DNA of 31,287 nt, from positions 1 through 31,287 of the IMG/VR virus record IMGVR_UViG_3300020578_003085. One strand, given 5' to 3'. The notes under the pieces were generated by a model. It was not told where the DNA came from and searched no databases. It saw only the letters and a program-made list of their open reading frames with translations. The DNA is from a virus. Of the stretch, positions 7,893-16,424 are shown in pieces. Position 1 is the stretch's first letter, and each line of letters opens with the position of its first letter. The translations under genes were made by a program, and so were the position numbers.

Positions 7893-9188
7893 ATGAACTT
7901 TGTATTTGAAGATATAGCAACCCCAAGAAATTTTGTGAACCATTGGGTTATGAATAAAGCGGGTTCCACAAGATTTACACTTTGTCCTTTCTATAATAGG
8001 ATGTCTTTTCTTAGGAGTTTCAATAGATCTTATGAATTTATTTCAAATGATTTCCGTATTGATAATAGACCTAAAACTTATTTAATCCCAATCGGTGTCA
8101 ATAATGATCCAGTCATGTGGACGGGAGGTAAACATTCTGCAGATTCCACAATACCCAGCCTTTTCGAGTTTATTAATGAGACTTTCCTAAAAGATTTGAG
8201 AAATGGTAATGCATATCTATTAATAGACTCAAGTTTTGAAGGATATCATGATGATTGGGTTTTCGATTTTTTTCATAATGAATGTATCGAATATGACATA
8301 TCCCCAAATCAAATATTCTTTGTAACAGGTAATTCGATAATTAAAGAAAGGTATGATATGTGGTTACAAGAAAAACCACAAAAAATCAACATACACGTAA
8401 TTCCATATTCACATTTCGAATCCGATGTGTTTTCACAATCAATAGATATGACAAGAAATGGAACCCCATTGAATACATTTGAAGAACACTATCAATATAA
8501 AATATATAACAACGATAAGATTAAATTATTTAATAATTTAAACAAAAAACCGAGAGAACATAGAATATGGTTTTATGCTAAATTATATTATACAAATTTA
8601 TTAAGTAGGGGACTTGTTAGTATGAATCAGTTCGATGATCCAGAAAGAGGTAGATATTTTTGCGGAATCACTATGGATAATAAATTTACCCAAGAATTGT
8701 ATAAAACATTACCATCAGTAATATACGACACTTCAAATGAAATTCACGACCCTAACTATTACGTTGTAAGAATACATGAAAAACCACATTTAGATTCTTG
8801 GGTGTCTGTCATAAGTGAGGCACAGTATGAGGACAAACAAGGTACGGTATTTTTAAGTGAGAAGATATTTAAACCGATGACATGTTACCACCCATTTATT
8901 GTTATGGGTAATCGTTTTAGTTTGAGAGAATTAAAAAAATTGGGGTATGAAACATTTTCAAATTGGTTTGATGAAAGTTATGATGAAATGGAGGACACCA
9001 AAAGAATTAACGAAATAGTTAAGGTTCTTTATCAAATAGATAAAATAGAAAATAAATTATCTATGTATAGAGATATGGAAAAAACATTGAAACACAACTT
9101 TGAGGTTTTGAGACATAACGCCGGTAATTCACTCCCCTATCCGTATAGTATCATAAAAAAAGAATTAGATAAAAATGCACTGATTTAA
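7893..9188 (+). CDS. Putative glycosyltransferase, paralogous family member (subtype A)
   Basis: This 431-residue protein is the closest relative of the C-terminal domain of the preceding fusion. Shared marks are NLNKKPREHR (HR at 223-224), VISEAQ near 305-311, FLSEKIFKP (SEK at 322-324), HPFIVMGN and WFDESYD ending at 364. The N-terminal 200 residues carry alternating hydrophobic strands (for example YLLIDSSFEG, QIFFVTGNS), consistent with a first Rossmann-like domain of a GT-B enzyme. No transmembrane segment or signal peptide is seen. It starts four bases after the previous stop; the ATG at 7888 opens only a two-codon frame and is not used. I do not recognise a named family. The glycosyltransferase role rests on architecture, motifs and context. 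Confidence 0.6.
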   Translation: MNFVFEDIATPRNFVNHWVMNKAGSTRFTLCPFYNRMSFLRSFNRSYEFISNDFRIDNRPKTYLIPIGVNNDPVMWTGGKHSADSTIPSLFEFINETFLKDLRNGNAYLLIDSSFEGYHDDWVFDFFHNECIEYDISPNQIFFVTGNSIIKERYDMWLQEKPQKINIHVIPYSHFESDVFSQSIDMTRNGTPLNTFEEHYQYKIYNNDKIKLFNNLNKKPREHRIWFYAKLYYTNLLSRGLVSMNQFDDPERGRYFCGITMDNKFTQELYKTLPSVIYDTSNEIHDPNYYVVRIHEKPHLDSWVSVISEAQYEDKQGTVFLSEKIFKPMTCYHPFIVMGNRFSLRELKKLGYETFSNWFDESYDEMEDTKRINEIVKVLYQIDKIENKLSMYRDMEKTLKHNFEVLRHNAGNSLPYPYSIIKKELDKNALI

Positions 9189-10060
9189 TGAAAAACCTTT
9201 TTTCTTTCGGGTGTAGTTTTACTAATTTCAAATATCCAACGTATGTTGATTATCTATCTCCTTATTTTGACCAAACATATAATTATGGTCGATCAGGATC
9301 GGGTAATAAATCTATATTTAATAAAATCGTCAGACTTATTTATGAAAAAAAAATAAAAAAGAATGACTATGTAACAATACAATGGAGTGCATTGGCTCGA
9401 GAGGATATCATGATTAATAATGAGTGGGATTCGGGTGGTTTAATTACGAATTCACCATTATTTGACAATCATTATATTCAAAAATATTTCTCGGTTAATC
9501 AAAAAGGGAATGAATTGTTATCTTATATTGTTGTTTTACTATCATTATTGAAGAGCGAAGGTATTAATTTTAAATGGTTTTATATGTTGGAGCCGTGGAT
9601 TTCTAATGTGATGGGAGAACCGGGAGAAATTCCAAATGAACTGATAAAAAAATATAAAGAGACATCCGAGAGTGGTATTCTTGAGGATTTAAAAATGGTT
9701 GTAGATGAAAATTATATCGATAGTGTTGAAAGTTTTATATTAAATAGTGATATAGATTTTAGAGAAAAATTAACCTATTATTATGAAAATGAAAATAATA
9801 TATATGGGGACGATCACCCATCACCATATTGTCATTTTTTGTTCTCTAAGTATGTTTTAAATTCATTTGATTTAAAAAACAATTCATTCGATGCTGAATT
9901 ACATAAAAATTCTGTGGATTGGACATCTTACATAACAGATAAAGATGAAATTGTTAAAATAGAGAGTGATTTTGAAAAAAATAATGGTAGGAGAATCAAT
10001 TATATTAATAACGAACATCCATATCTAAGATGGCCACCTAAAATTCAAGATTTTTTATGA
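9188..10060 (+). CDS. SGNH/GDSL-like protein
   Basis: This 290-residue protein starts with block I in the form FSFGCSFTNF (S10 as likely nucleophile), followed by YGRSGSGNKS near 33-42, which fits the Gly/Asn blocks. VTIQWSALAREDI near 62-74 resembles the strand after block III seen in the 12437-13180 protein (LIFGWTNPAR). The histidine region is YGDDHPSPYCH at 206-216 with H210; the acidic residues lie one and two positions before His rather than three. It is related to the 3222 and 12437 proteins (FGCSFT type). Probable role is acyl hydrolysis or transfer on a glycan. The gene is coupled to its neighbours by TAATG upstream and ATGA downstream, placing it between two members of the paralogous glycosyltransferase family. 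Confidence 0.65.
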   Translation: MKNLFSFGCSFTNFKYPTYVDYLSPYFDQTYNYGRSGSGNKSIFNKIVRLIYEKKIKKNDYVTIQWSALAREDIMINNEWDSGGLITNSPLFDNHYIQKYFSVNQKGNELLSYIVVLLSLLKSEGINFKWFYMLEPWISNVMGEPGEIPNELIKKYKETSESGILEDLKMVVDENYIDSVESFILNSDIDFREKLTYYYENENNIYGDDHPSPYCHFLFSKYVLNSFDLKNNSFDAELHKNSVDWTSYITDKDEIVKIESDFEKNNGRRINYINNEHPYLRWPPKIQDFL

Positions 10061-11094
10061 CATCAGAAATATTAATATGTAATTCAAACGATTTAAGTCG
10101 ATTTAGTTTTGACGATGTTATAATAAAAATTAACGAAACAAAACCTAAAGATGTTCTTATATTATCATTTGGTGAATTTGCGTTATCTGGAGGTAATGAA
10201 AACTATGATTTTAATTTATTAAATTTGATATGTAAAAAAAATGATACAACAACACATATAATTTTTGGTGCACAAGATGAAAAGTATTATGAAAAAATAA
10301 ATAAATATGAAAAAATTATAATCCATAATTGGCCTACATTTTTATTACATTTTACTTATGCATTTATGTGTCCATATTATTCTAATAATTTAAACAACAT
10401 AAAAATTAATAAAAATTTTGATAAATTATTCATATCGTATAATAATAAACCACATTATCATAGATGTTTGTTGATTGATAAAATTTTTCAAAACGGACTC
10501 GAAAATTATGGAAATATATCTTGGTGTAAACTAAGTGATGAGATATGGTCAAGAGGATATTATAATTTTAAAAATTGGCAGGAAAAAATACTAAATCTAG
10601 ATGAGTTTAATGAGACAAATCACAACGATAGAACTGACTTTTTAATTAATAATAATTCTTTTTTCTTTCTCGTTACAGAATCTAACATTGAGTGTGAGTT
10701 TATAACAGAGAAAACATTCAAACCAATTTTAATGGAACAACCATTTTTATGTTATGGAAGTAAAAATCAAAATTCGATACTAAAAAATTATGGATTTAAA
10801 TTATATGATAATATTTTTGACTATTCTTTTGATTCAGAAGATGACTTAGAAAAAAGAGCAGAAGGTGTTATCCAAAATATAAAAAATCTAAAAGGAATGG
10901 ATTTAAATAAACTATATGAAGAAAATTTTGATATCATATTATACAATAAAAAACGTGCATATGAACTAATTATTCAAGACGAGTATGTACCAAAAATATT
11001 TAAGGAATTGTGTATAAAATATGATTTAAAAAATAATTCAGAGTTTATAGATAAAAGTTACGGTTTTATGAAAAACATATTAAAAAATATATGA
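10057..11094 (+). CDS. Putative glycosyltransferase, paralogous family member (subtype B)
   Basis: In this 345-residue protein the family marks are FISYNNKPHYHR (HR at 135-136), LVTES near 205-209, FITEKTFKP (TEK at 217-219) and EQPFLCYGS with PF at 229-230. Its nearest relative is the protein encoded at 18333-19499. They share a WPTxLLHxT segment before the HR motif (here 92-100), the N-Q-N stretch after PF, and a C-terminal YxPxIxK segment. It is the shortest member, with only about 120 residues before the HR motif against roughly 145-220 in the other stand-alone copies. ATGA overlaps at both ends imply coupled translation. The glycosyltransferase function is inferred from motif layout and location; I cannot name a characterised homologue. 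Confidence 0.58.
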   Translation: MTSEILICNSNDLSRFSFDDVIIKINETKPKDVLILSFGEFALSGGNENYDFNLLNLICKKNDTTTHIIFGAQDEKYYEKINKYEKIIIHNWPTFLLHFTYAFMCPYYSNNLNNIKINKNFDKLFISYNNKPHYHRCLLIDKIFQNGLENYGNISWCKLSDEIWSRGYYNFKNWQEKILNLDEFNETNHNDRTDFLINNNSFFFLVTESNIECEFITEKTFKPILMEQPFLCYGSKNQNSILKNYGFKLYDNIFDYSFDSEDDLEKRAEGVIQNIKNLKGMDLNKLYEENFDIILYNKKRAYELIIQDEYVPKIFKELCIKYDLKNNSEFIDKSYGFMKNILKNI

Positions 11095-12440
11095 GAGTAT
11101 TAAATTTAGTATATGATAATTGGCCAATAGATTCGGAAGAACCAATACCGAATTGCGTCAATATCTATGGTGAAAAAACATTTTGGGATGGGTATAATCT
11201 TATAAACAATTATTTAGATAGGATGTTGAGTTATGAGTTCTTGGAACCCGTGCTTGAAGAGAGCGAAAAATTTACAGTAAAAAGATGTAGATTTAATGAA
11301 ATAAGTGAAAGACCTGAAGAGAATTTTTATTACATTATAAACCATTACAGTTTTGATTTATCAAGATTTTTTTGTATCCCTCATGTTCACGGAGAAAATG
11401 TACAGGCAATATTAGATGGTAAAAAACCACTAAGTAATGAGGTAACCAAATCTTTAATAGAATATGATAATTTATTTTTAATTTTCTTAACTGAACATGA
11501 ACCCGATAGTGAATTAGGTTATAGATTAACGGTCGATTATCTAAAAAAATTAGGTATAAATCTTGAAAAAGTATACTTTGTAAATAATAACGCAAAAATA
11601 CATTGGTTGAAAAAAATACATGGTGATTTTAAAGTAAAAGAACATGCTCTTGAGTTCATTCCAAACTCATCCACTAGAGTTTTACAAAAAATAGGTTCTG
11701 TTTATAAAAAAGAAAAAGAAGGTAAATTTTTTTTATGTCACAATAAATCACCGAAATCACATAGGTATGCCATTTTAGTTCTGTTAAAAAAAATCGGATT
11801 ATTGGATAAAGATGTGAATTGGTCGTTGGTACCGACATATTGGGGGTATCCCGTCGGTAACTTTTATGATTCCCTGTTCGACTCAACAGCAATTGAAATT
11901 TTAGACGAAGAGATCGAATATTTCAATAACATTCAAATGAAAGTTAGTGATTATGAAGGTGACGAAGGATGGTTTAAACCATTACAAGAATTAGACAAAA
12001 CCATGCTACCCAAATGGCAACAAATTCCTGAGAAGAATAAAACATTTGAAGAATCTTATGTGAATATTGTAACAGAATCAATGTTTAGTAATTGTCCAAA
12101 CGTTGTACAAATTACTGAAAAATCATTTAGACCATTTTTCTTTTATCAATTCCCAATTATAATTGCAACCCCACATCATATTTCAATTATGAAACAAAAA
12201 TATGGTTTTGATTTTTTTGAAGATATGATTGATCACAATTACGATGATAAGATGAACGACAAACTAAGGTTTTTCGATATTTTCAGAGAAATAAAAAGAG
12301 TCTATGAAAATAAAGATAAATTTATTAAATTTTATGAAAATAATTTTGAAAGGTTTGAGGCTAATAAACAAAGGGTATTAGATATTTTAAAAATAAAAAG
12401 AGACTATATGTTCTTTAGTAATTTAACAAACAAATCATGA
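11091..12440 (+). CDS. Putative glycosyltransferase, paralogous family member (subtype C)
   Basis: In this 449-residue protein the family marks are FLCHNKSPKSHR (HR at 224-225), SYVNIVTES at 322-330 and ITEKSFRPF (TEK at 342-344). The protein at 23691-24884 is the closest copy. The pair shares a FLxEHExDxxxxYR-like segment near residues 132-144, a D-x-x-W-S-L segment after HR, an F-E-D-M/I-I-D segment after the TEK region, and a C-terminal R-F-E-x-N block ending in D-Y-x-F-F. The distance between HR and TEK (about 118 residues) is longer than in subtypes A and B (about 79-99). There is no membrane segment. The role as glycosyltransferase is inferred. ATGA overlaps join it to both neighbours. 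Confidence 0.58.
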   Translation: MRVLNLVYDNWPIDSEEPIPNCVNIYGEKTFWDGYNLINNYLDRMLSYEFLEPVLEESEKFTVKRCRFNEISERPEENFYYIINHYSFDLSRFFCIPHVHGENVQAILDGKKPLSNEVTKSLIEYDNLFLIFLTEHEPDSELGYRLTVDYLKKLGINLEKVYFVNNNAKIHWLKKIHGDFKVKEHALEFIPNSSTRVLQKIGSVYKKEKEGKFFLCHNKSPKSHRYAILVLLKKIGLLDKDVNWSLVPTYWGYPVGNFYDSLFDSTAIEILDEEIEYFNNIQMKVSDYEGDEGWFKPLQELDKTMLPKWQQIPEKNKTFEESYVNIVTESMFSNCPNVVQITEKSFRPFFFYQFPIIIATPHHISIMKQKYGFDFFEDMIDHNYDDKMNDKLRFFDIFREIKRVYENKDKFIKFYENNFERFEANKQRVLDILKIKRDYMFFSNLTNKS

Positions 12441-13180
12441 GCACACTATGGACATTTGGATGTAGTTTCACCGCAGAATATTACCCTGTAGGACACCCCT
12501 ACATGACAAGCAAATATGACGAATATAAAAAATGTAGAAATAATAACCTTCCCGACGTTTGGCCAACATTATTAGCAAATAAATTAGGGTATGAATGTCA
12601 AAATAGAGCGGTTGGTGGTTCTAGTAATTATTTAATATTTAAACAATTTTTAGAGTTTGTACACTCTATAAAAAAAGACGATATTCTAATATTTGGATGG
12701 ACAAATCCGGCTAGATTTCAATTAGTTAATGAGGAGGAAAACGTCTTCAATCAAATACAACCAAATAGTGTTGGTGGGTTTCCTGGTATAAGTGTATCCC
12801 AAAACGCAATAAATGAGGTATTAATTAATAGAACACACCATTTGTGGATTGAAGAGGTGTTCTCTTGGATGTTATTGATTAACATTTATCTAAACAAAAT
12901 AGGTGCACACGTTTTTCATTGGTCTAGTGATGAACATATAACTATACAATTTAAAACCCTATTTAAAGATGATTATAGAATTATTAAAGGAAATGATTAC
13001 GAGAACATTAATAGAGGTATTATGTCTGAAATTGAGGACCTCTGTAATAAACAACACGATAGACTAATTGCAAAAATTTCTCAAGAAACAAATGAAACCG
13101 TTAATGATGGACATTTCGGCGAATACGGTCACATCACTCAATCAGAGTATATGTATAACTACATTAAAGAATTCCTATAA
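12437..13180 (+). CDS. SGNH/GDSL-like protein
   Basis: This 247-residue protein begins with block I as WTFGCSFTAEYY (S10 as likely nucleophile). QNRAVGGSSNYLIF near 55-68 supplies the glycine block and a following asparagine, and ILIFGWTNPARF the block III strand. The C-terminal histidine motif is NDGHFGEYGHITQ (D224, H226; Asn223 is three before His). Related SGNH proteins act on O-acyl groups of polysaccharides. With no signal peptide, action on a nucleotide sugar, lipid-linked or intracellular virion glycan is more likely than on an exported polymer. It belongs to the FGCSFT subtype with the 3222 and 9188 genes. A TAATG junction couples it directly to a second, differently typed SGNH gene. 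Confidence 0.68.
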   Translation: MSTLWTFGCSFTAEYYPVGHPYMTSKYDEYKKCRNNNLPDVWPTLLANKLGYECQNRAVGGSSNYLIFKQFLEFVHSIKKDDILIFGWTNPARFQLVNEEENVFNQIQPNSVGGFPGISVSQNAINEVLINRTHHLWIEEVFSWMLLINIYLNKIGAHVFHWSSDEHITIQFKTLFKDDYRIIKGNDYENINRGIMSEIEDLCNKQHDRLIAKISQETNETVNDGHFGEYGHITQSEYMYNYIKEFL

Positions 13181-13803
13181 TGAGAATAATTTGTTTTGGT
13201 GATAGTTGGACCGCGGGCCATGGAGTTGAGACAGACGAGTCTTATAAAGAGATACCAAATCCCCCACTTTTTATTGAAAGACTTAGGGAACAGAATTCTT
13301 GGCCGAGATGGACGGCTGAAAAATTAGGGTGTGTATACGTAAATAACGGTGTTTGTGGTGATGGTAACAAATACATTTACAACAATGTGGTGGTTTCATT
13401 ACAAAACGGTTATATCGATACAGATGATGTTATCATAATAATGTTTTCTTGGCCATATAGATATATGAGACATGATAGTGAAACCGTAATTGACATTTAC
13501 AACATGTTAGAAAAAGAACTAATAGGTATAAAACATTTTTATTTTAATTCGTTTTACCCATCTTTTAAAGATTATGAATTCGACACTACCCAATTACCAA
13601 AATATTTCATAAATCCAAATGGTTGTGTTGCGGATGTACTAAGAGATTATGAAATAAAAAATGATATGAGTGTGTGGGAATATGGTAGTAGAAGTATATG
13701 GAATGATGAGAAAAATTTTTACGAAGGAGATTATCATCCAAACTTAGAGGGATATAAAATTATAGGTGATTACATTTATGAAAATATTAAAGATAAATTA
13801 TGA
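13180..13803 (+). CDS. SGNH/GDSL-type hydrolase
   Basis: This compact 207-residue SGNH protein has block I CFGDSWTAGHGVE (S9 nucleophile), NNGVCGDGNKYIYNN near 55-69 as the glycine and asparagine region, and VIIIMFSWPYRYM near 84-96 as the block III strand. The C-terminal EGDYHPNLEGY (D184, H186) is the histidine block. It is the second FGDSW-type copy, similar in layout to the 4061 gene, whereas the 3222, 9188 and 12437 genes are FGCSFT-type. SGNH proteins of about 200 residues are typical single-domain lipase/esterase-fold enzymes, so this copy looks complete. It probably adds or removes an acyl group on a sugar. ATGA overlap with the next gene. Confidence 0.75.
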   Translation: MRIICFGDSWTAGHGVETDESYKEIPNPPLFIERLREQNSWPRWTAEKLGCVYVNNGVCGDGNKYIYNNVVVSLQNGYIDTDDVIIIMFSWPYRYMRHDSETVIDIYNMLEKELIGIKHFYFNSFYPSFKDYEFDTTQLPKYFINPNGCVADVLRDYEIKNDMSVWEYGSRSIWNDEKNFYEGDYHPNLEGYKIIGDYIYENIKDKL

Positions 13804-14561
13804 GTCAAGAATTAATTTATAAAGAGGAAAATTTACTATTGTTTAAAAAATATTTGAAAATTTTTGAGAATAAATTAGAAAATTACATACCCGAGATTGA
13901 CGAAAATTCAAACTATTATGCTTCACTGTTCGATTTAAGATGTTTACCTGAACTATTACCTATTGTAAAAAATCATTTATATTTCTTAAATAATAATAGT
14001 TTAGGTGTTAAGTGGGGATTACAAATTTTTCATAATAGTGAAAATGAATATTATTTAAAAAATTTGTTTAAAGAATTTGAAAACATTGTTTATGAAAATT
14101 TGAATATACCAAATTTTACAAGTAGACAAACTCACACTGAAATTTTGAAATCTACTGAATTTTGGAAAAAATCTATGGGAAATAAGATATTAATTTTTCA
14201 AAATGATTCTATGTTGCTAAAAAGTGGAATCGAGGATTTTTTAAAATGGGATTATATTGGTGCTCCTTGGAAAAAACCAAAAGAAGGTTGTTTTGTAGGA
14301 AATGGTGGTTTATCTTTAAGAACAAGAGACAAAATGATTAAAATAACTGAAAAATACAAATCGGATTACGGAATGTGGGAAGACATATATTTTTCAAAAT
14401 ATTTGTTAGACGATGGTTTAGCCGATTTGGAAAGTGCTAAAAAATTTGCAATGGAAGACGATTATTATTATGACCCCATGGGAATTCATAATCCAATAAA
14501 AATTGAAACTAATTTATTAAAAGAAATATTCGAAAAAAATGTACTTGAATACACCTTATAA
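13800..14561 (+). CDS. DUF5672-like putative glycosyltransferase
   Basis: This 253-residue protein contains the features I associate with DUF5672 proteins. ILIFQNDSMLL at 130-140 has an acidic residue in an N-D-S arrangement at the end of a strand, comparable to a DXD site. IEDFLKWDYIGAPW at 144-157 follows, then VGNGGLSLRTRDKM at 166-179, and WEDIYFSKYL at 193-202. The layout (acidic strand end, GNGG loop, ED pair) is that of a GT-A fold. DUF5672 genes sit in polysaccharide clusters of bacteria and phages; no substrate is known to me. The N-terminal 60 residues are helical and charged and have no signal sequence. It overlaps the oxygenase gene downstream by 23 nt. Confidence 0.7.
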   Translation: MSQELIYKEENLLLFKKYLKIFENKLENYIPEIDENSNYYASLFDLRCLPELLPIVKNHLYFLNNNSLGVKWGLQIFHNSENEYYLKNLFKEFENIVYENLNIPNFTSRQTHTEILKSTEFWKKSMGNKILIFQNDSMLLKSGIEDFLKWDYIGAPWKKPKEGCFVGNGGLSLRTRDKMIKITEKYKSDYGMWEDIYFSKYLLDDGLADLESAKKFAMEDDYYYDPMGIHNPIKIETNLLKEIFEKNVLEYTL

Positions 14562-15195
14562 AATTGATTACGATACAAAAAAGTATCCTTTTAGACAAAT
14601 TGTTTCTCAAATGTTAGAAGTTTGGGAAGGAGAAACCACACCATTAGAAGAGTTACATACTTTAGAACACTATGATGTTTTGATAAGAGAAAAAGACCAA
14701 TCAACTATTTGGCATAAAAGATATTATGATAAATTTAGAAAAGAATTTTTACCAACTTATTTGGAATTGGTAAATGATTTGAAAGAGAGATTTGGTTATA
14801 ACCAAATCGTATATCAAGTTATACCAACATTCAGAGTTCAGTTAGCCAATGGAAACCTTGCAGTAGGTGAATGGCACAAAGATAAAACTTATAACCATGG
14901 TACAACCGAAGTTAATTTCTGGTTACCATTCGTACATACCAATCAATATAATACAATATGGATGGAGAGTAGAGAAAACAAATCAGATTATAAACCATAT
15001 GAAGTAAAGTATGGTGAGATTTTAATATTTGATGGTGCAAATTTAGTACATGGTAATAAACCAAACGAAAGTCAACAAACACGAGTTTCTGTTGATTTCA
15101 GATTGATAGACCCAATAAAATTTGTACCAAATACAGATGGTTCAATCAATATGAAAACTAAATTTATGATAGGGGAATACTTCGATATCATGTAA
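14539..15195 (+). CDS. 2-oxoglutarate/Fe(II) oxygenase, StrG-like
   Basis: In this 218-residue protein a double-stranded beta-helix iron site is visible: H113 and D115 in EWHKDKTYNH, H171 in LVHGNKPN, and R182 in QTRVSVDFR for the 2-oxoglutarate carboxylate. NFWLPFV near 126-132 is the conserved strand between them. The pattern recalls the streptomycin-cluster protein StrG and related phytanoyl-CoA dioxygenase-like proteins; this comparison is from memory. The expected reaction is hydroxylation of a sugar or other small unit with 2-oxoglutarate and O2. The start overlaps the preceding gene by 23 nt, but no later ATG lies close, and YPFRQIVSQML near 16-26 looks like part of the fold. It ends just before the first real intergenic space of the window. 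Confidence 0.72.
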   Translation: MYLNTPYKIDYDTKKYPFRQIVSQMLEVWEGETTPLEELHTLEHYDVLIREKDQSTIWHKRYYDKFRKEFLPTYLELVNDLKERFGYNQIVYQVIPTFRVQLANGNLAVGEWHKDKTYNHGTTEVNFWLPFVHTNQYNTIWMESRENKSDYKPYEVKYGEILIFDGANLVHGNKPNESQQTRVSVDFRLIDPIKFVPNTDGSINMKTKFMIGEYFDIM

Positions 15196-15239
15196 GTTTT
15201 ACTTTACTATCATAAAAGGTTTCTTTATATTTAAATTAT
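15196..15239 (+). promoter_or_regulatory. 44-nt intergenic space, possible promoter or leader
   Basis: This is one of only two non-coding gaps longer than 30 nt. It is very AT-rich and contains ACTTTACTATCAT at 15201-15213, then TATATTTAAATTAT just before the ATG at 15240. A similar ACTTTATCAT occurs at 30812-30821, ahead of the other spaced gene. A weak AAAG/CTTT pairing is the only hairpin and is too short for a terminator. There is no Shine-Dalgarno sequence. A promoter restarting transcription for the downstream deoxysugar genes is plausible but unproven. Confidence 0.25.
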
Positions 15240-16424
15240 ATGAAAAATTATAAATGGCCATTAATAAACAATAATATCTCAGAATCTGATAGAAAAGTAT
15301 TAGCGGATTTTATATTATCAAATCAAAGATTAACTAATGGTGATAAAGTAAAAGAATTCGAAAAATTATGGTCGAAATGGTTAGGAGTTAAACATAGTAC
15401 TATGGTAAATTCCGGTAGTTCAGGAAATTACATTTCAATAGCCATGGTAAAAGAACTGTTAGGTATCGGTGAAGTTATAGTACCACCACTTGGTTGGGTT
15501 TCAGACGTTTCATCAATAGTACAACTTGGTATGACACCTGTTTTTGTTGATATATCAATGGATAATCTTTCGATAACATTGGAAAATATTGAAAAAGCAA
15601 TCACACCCCAAACAAAAGCAATTGTTTTAGTTCATTGTTTAGGTTTTAATGCAATCAATGAAGAAATAGTAAAAATTGCAAAAGAAAAAGATATTCTTTT
15701 AATTGAAGATTGTTGTGAATCACATGGTGCTAGTTATAAAGGTCAAAAAGTTGGTACTTTTGGTGATATATCTATATTTTCATTTTATTTTGGACACCAT
15801 ATAACAACTGTTGAAGGTGGTATGGTTTGTGTTAAGGAAGATTTACACGATGACTTAGCAAGATTATTTCGTTCACACGGAATGACAAGAGAAAGTTCAT
15901 TAGAATCTCAGCAATTTTTTAAAGAAAATTACCCACAATTAAATCCTTTATTCACGTTTGCGGTTGCTGGATTTAATATGAGAAGTACGGAATTGAATGC
16001 CGTTTTAGGTATTGAACAGATGAAAAGAATTGACTATAATGTTGAAAAGAGAAGACATAATTTCAAAGTTTGGTTAGATAATCTTGATTCTAGAAAATTC
16101 AAAACAGAATGGGATGATGGTGAGAATAGTAATTTTGCTTTACCCTTAGTTATGCATCCACATTACACTGATAGATTACATATAAATGATGATTACAGTA
16201 GTGTTTGTGATATTTTAGATTTGTGTGGTGTGGAGTACCGTTTAGGAACATCTGGAGGTGGTAATCAAGTTTTACAACCTTTCTTGGAAAAATATGAACA
16301 TAGAATTGTAGGTAAATTAGATAATGTGAATTACATCCATAACAATTCATTATATATTGGTAATCACACAGATTTGACGGATGAACAAATAATTGAACTA
16401 TGTAAAAAATTAAATGATGTTTAA
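15240..16424 (+). CDS. ColD-like PLP sugar 3-dehydratase (DegT fold, Lys replaced by His)
   Basis: This full-length DegT-fold protein (394 residues) has a phosphate-binding NSGSSGN at 57-63, IEDCCESHGASY at 155-166 with D157 for the PLP pyridine ring, and the cofactor loop SFYFGHHITTVEGGM at 181-195. Where aminotransferases have the Schiff-base lysine, this protein has His186 (with His187 next to it). That substitution defines the 3-dehydratases: ColD (GDP-4-keto-6-deoxymannose 3-dehydratase) and the CDP-linked E1/RfbH enzyme. GDP-mannose dehydratase and GDP-fucose-synthase-like genes nearby favour a ColD-like reaction, removing the 3-hydroxyl to give a 3,6-dideoxy-4-keto sugar. A CDP-linked substrate is the alternative. 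No Shine-Dalgarno sequence precedes the start. Confidence 0.85.
   Translation: MKNYKWPLINNNISESDRKVLADFILSNQRLTNGDKVKEFEKLWSKWLGVKHSTMVNSGSSGNYISIAMVKELLGIGEVIVPPLGWVSDVSSIVQLGMTPVFVDISMDNLSITLENIEKAITPQTKAIVLVHCLGFNAINEEIVKIAKEKDILLIEDCCESHGASYKGQKVGTFGDISIFSFYFGHHITTVEGGMVCVKEDLHDDLARLFRSHGMTRESSLESQQFFKENYPQLNPLFTFAVAGFNMRSTELNAVLGIEQMKRIDYNVEKRRHNFKVWLDNLDSRKFKTEWDDGENSNFALPLVMHPHYTDRLHINDDYSSVCDILDLCGVEYRLGTSGGGNQVLQPFLEKYEHRIVGKLDNVNYIHNNSLYIGNHTDLTDEQIIELCKKLNDV

Noticed and set aside
15212-15224. Possible terminator hairpin in the 44-nt gap
   Set aside because: The only pairing is a four-base AAAG/CTTT stem without a GC-rich core or a clear U-tract; it is too weak.
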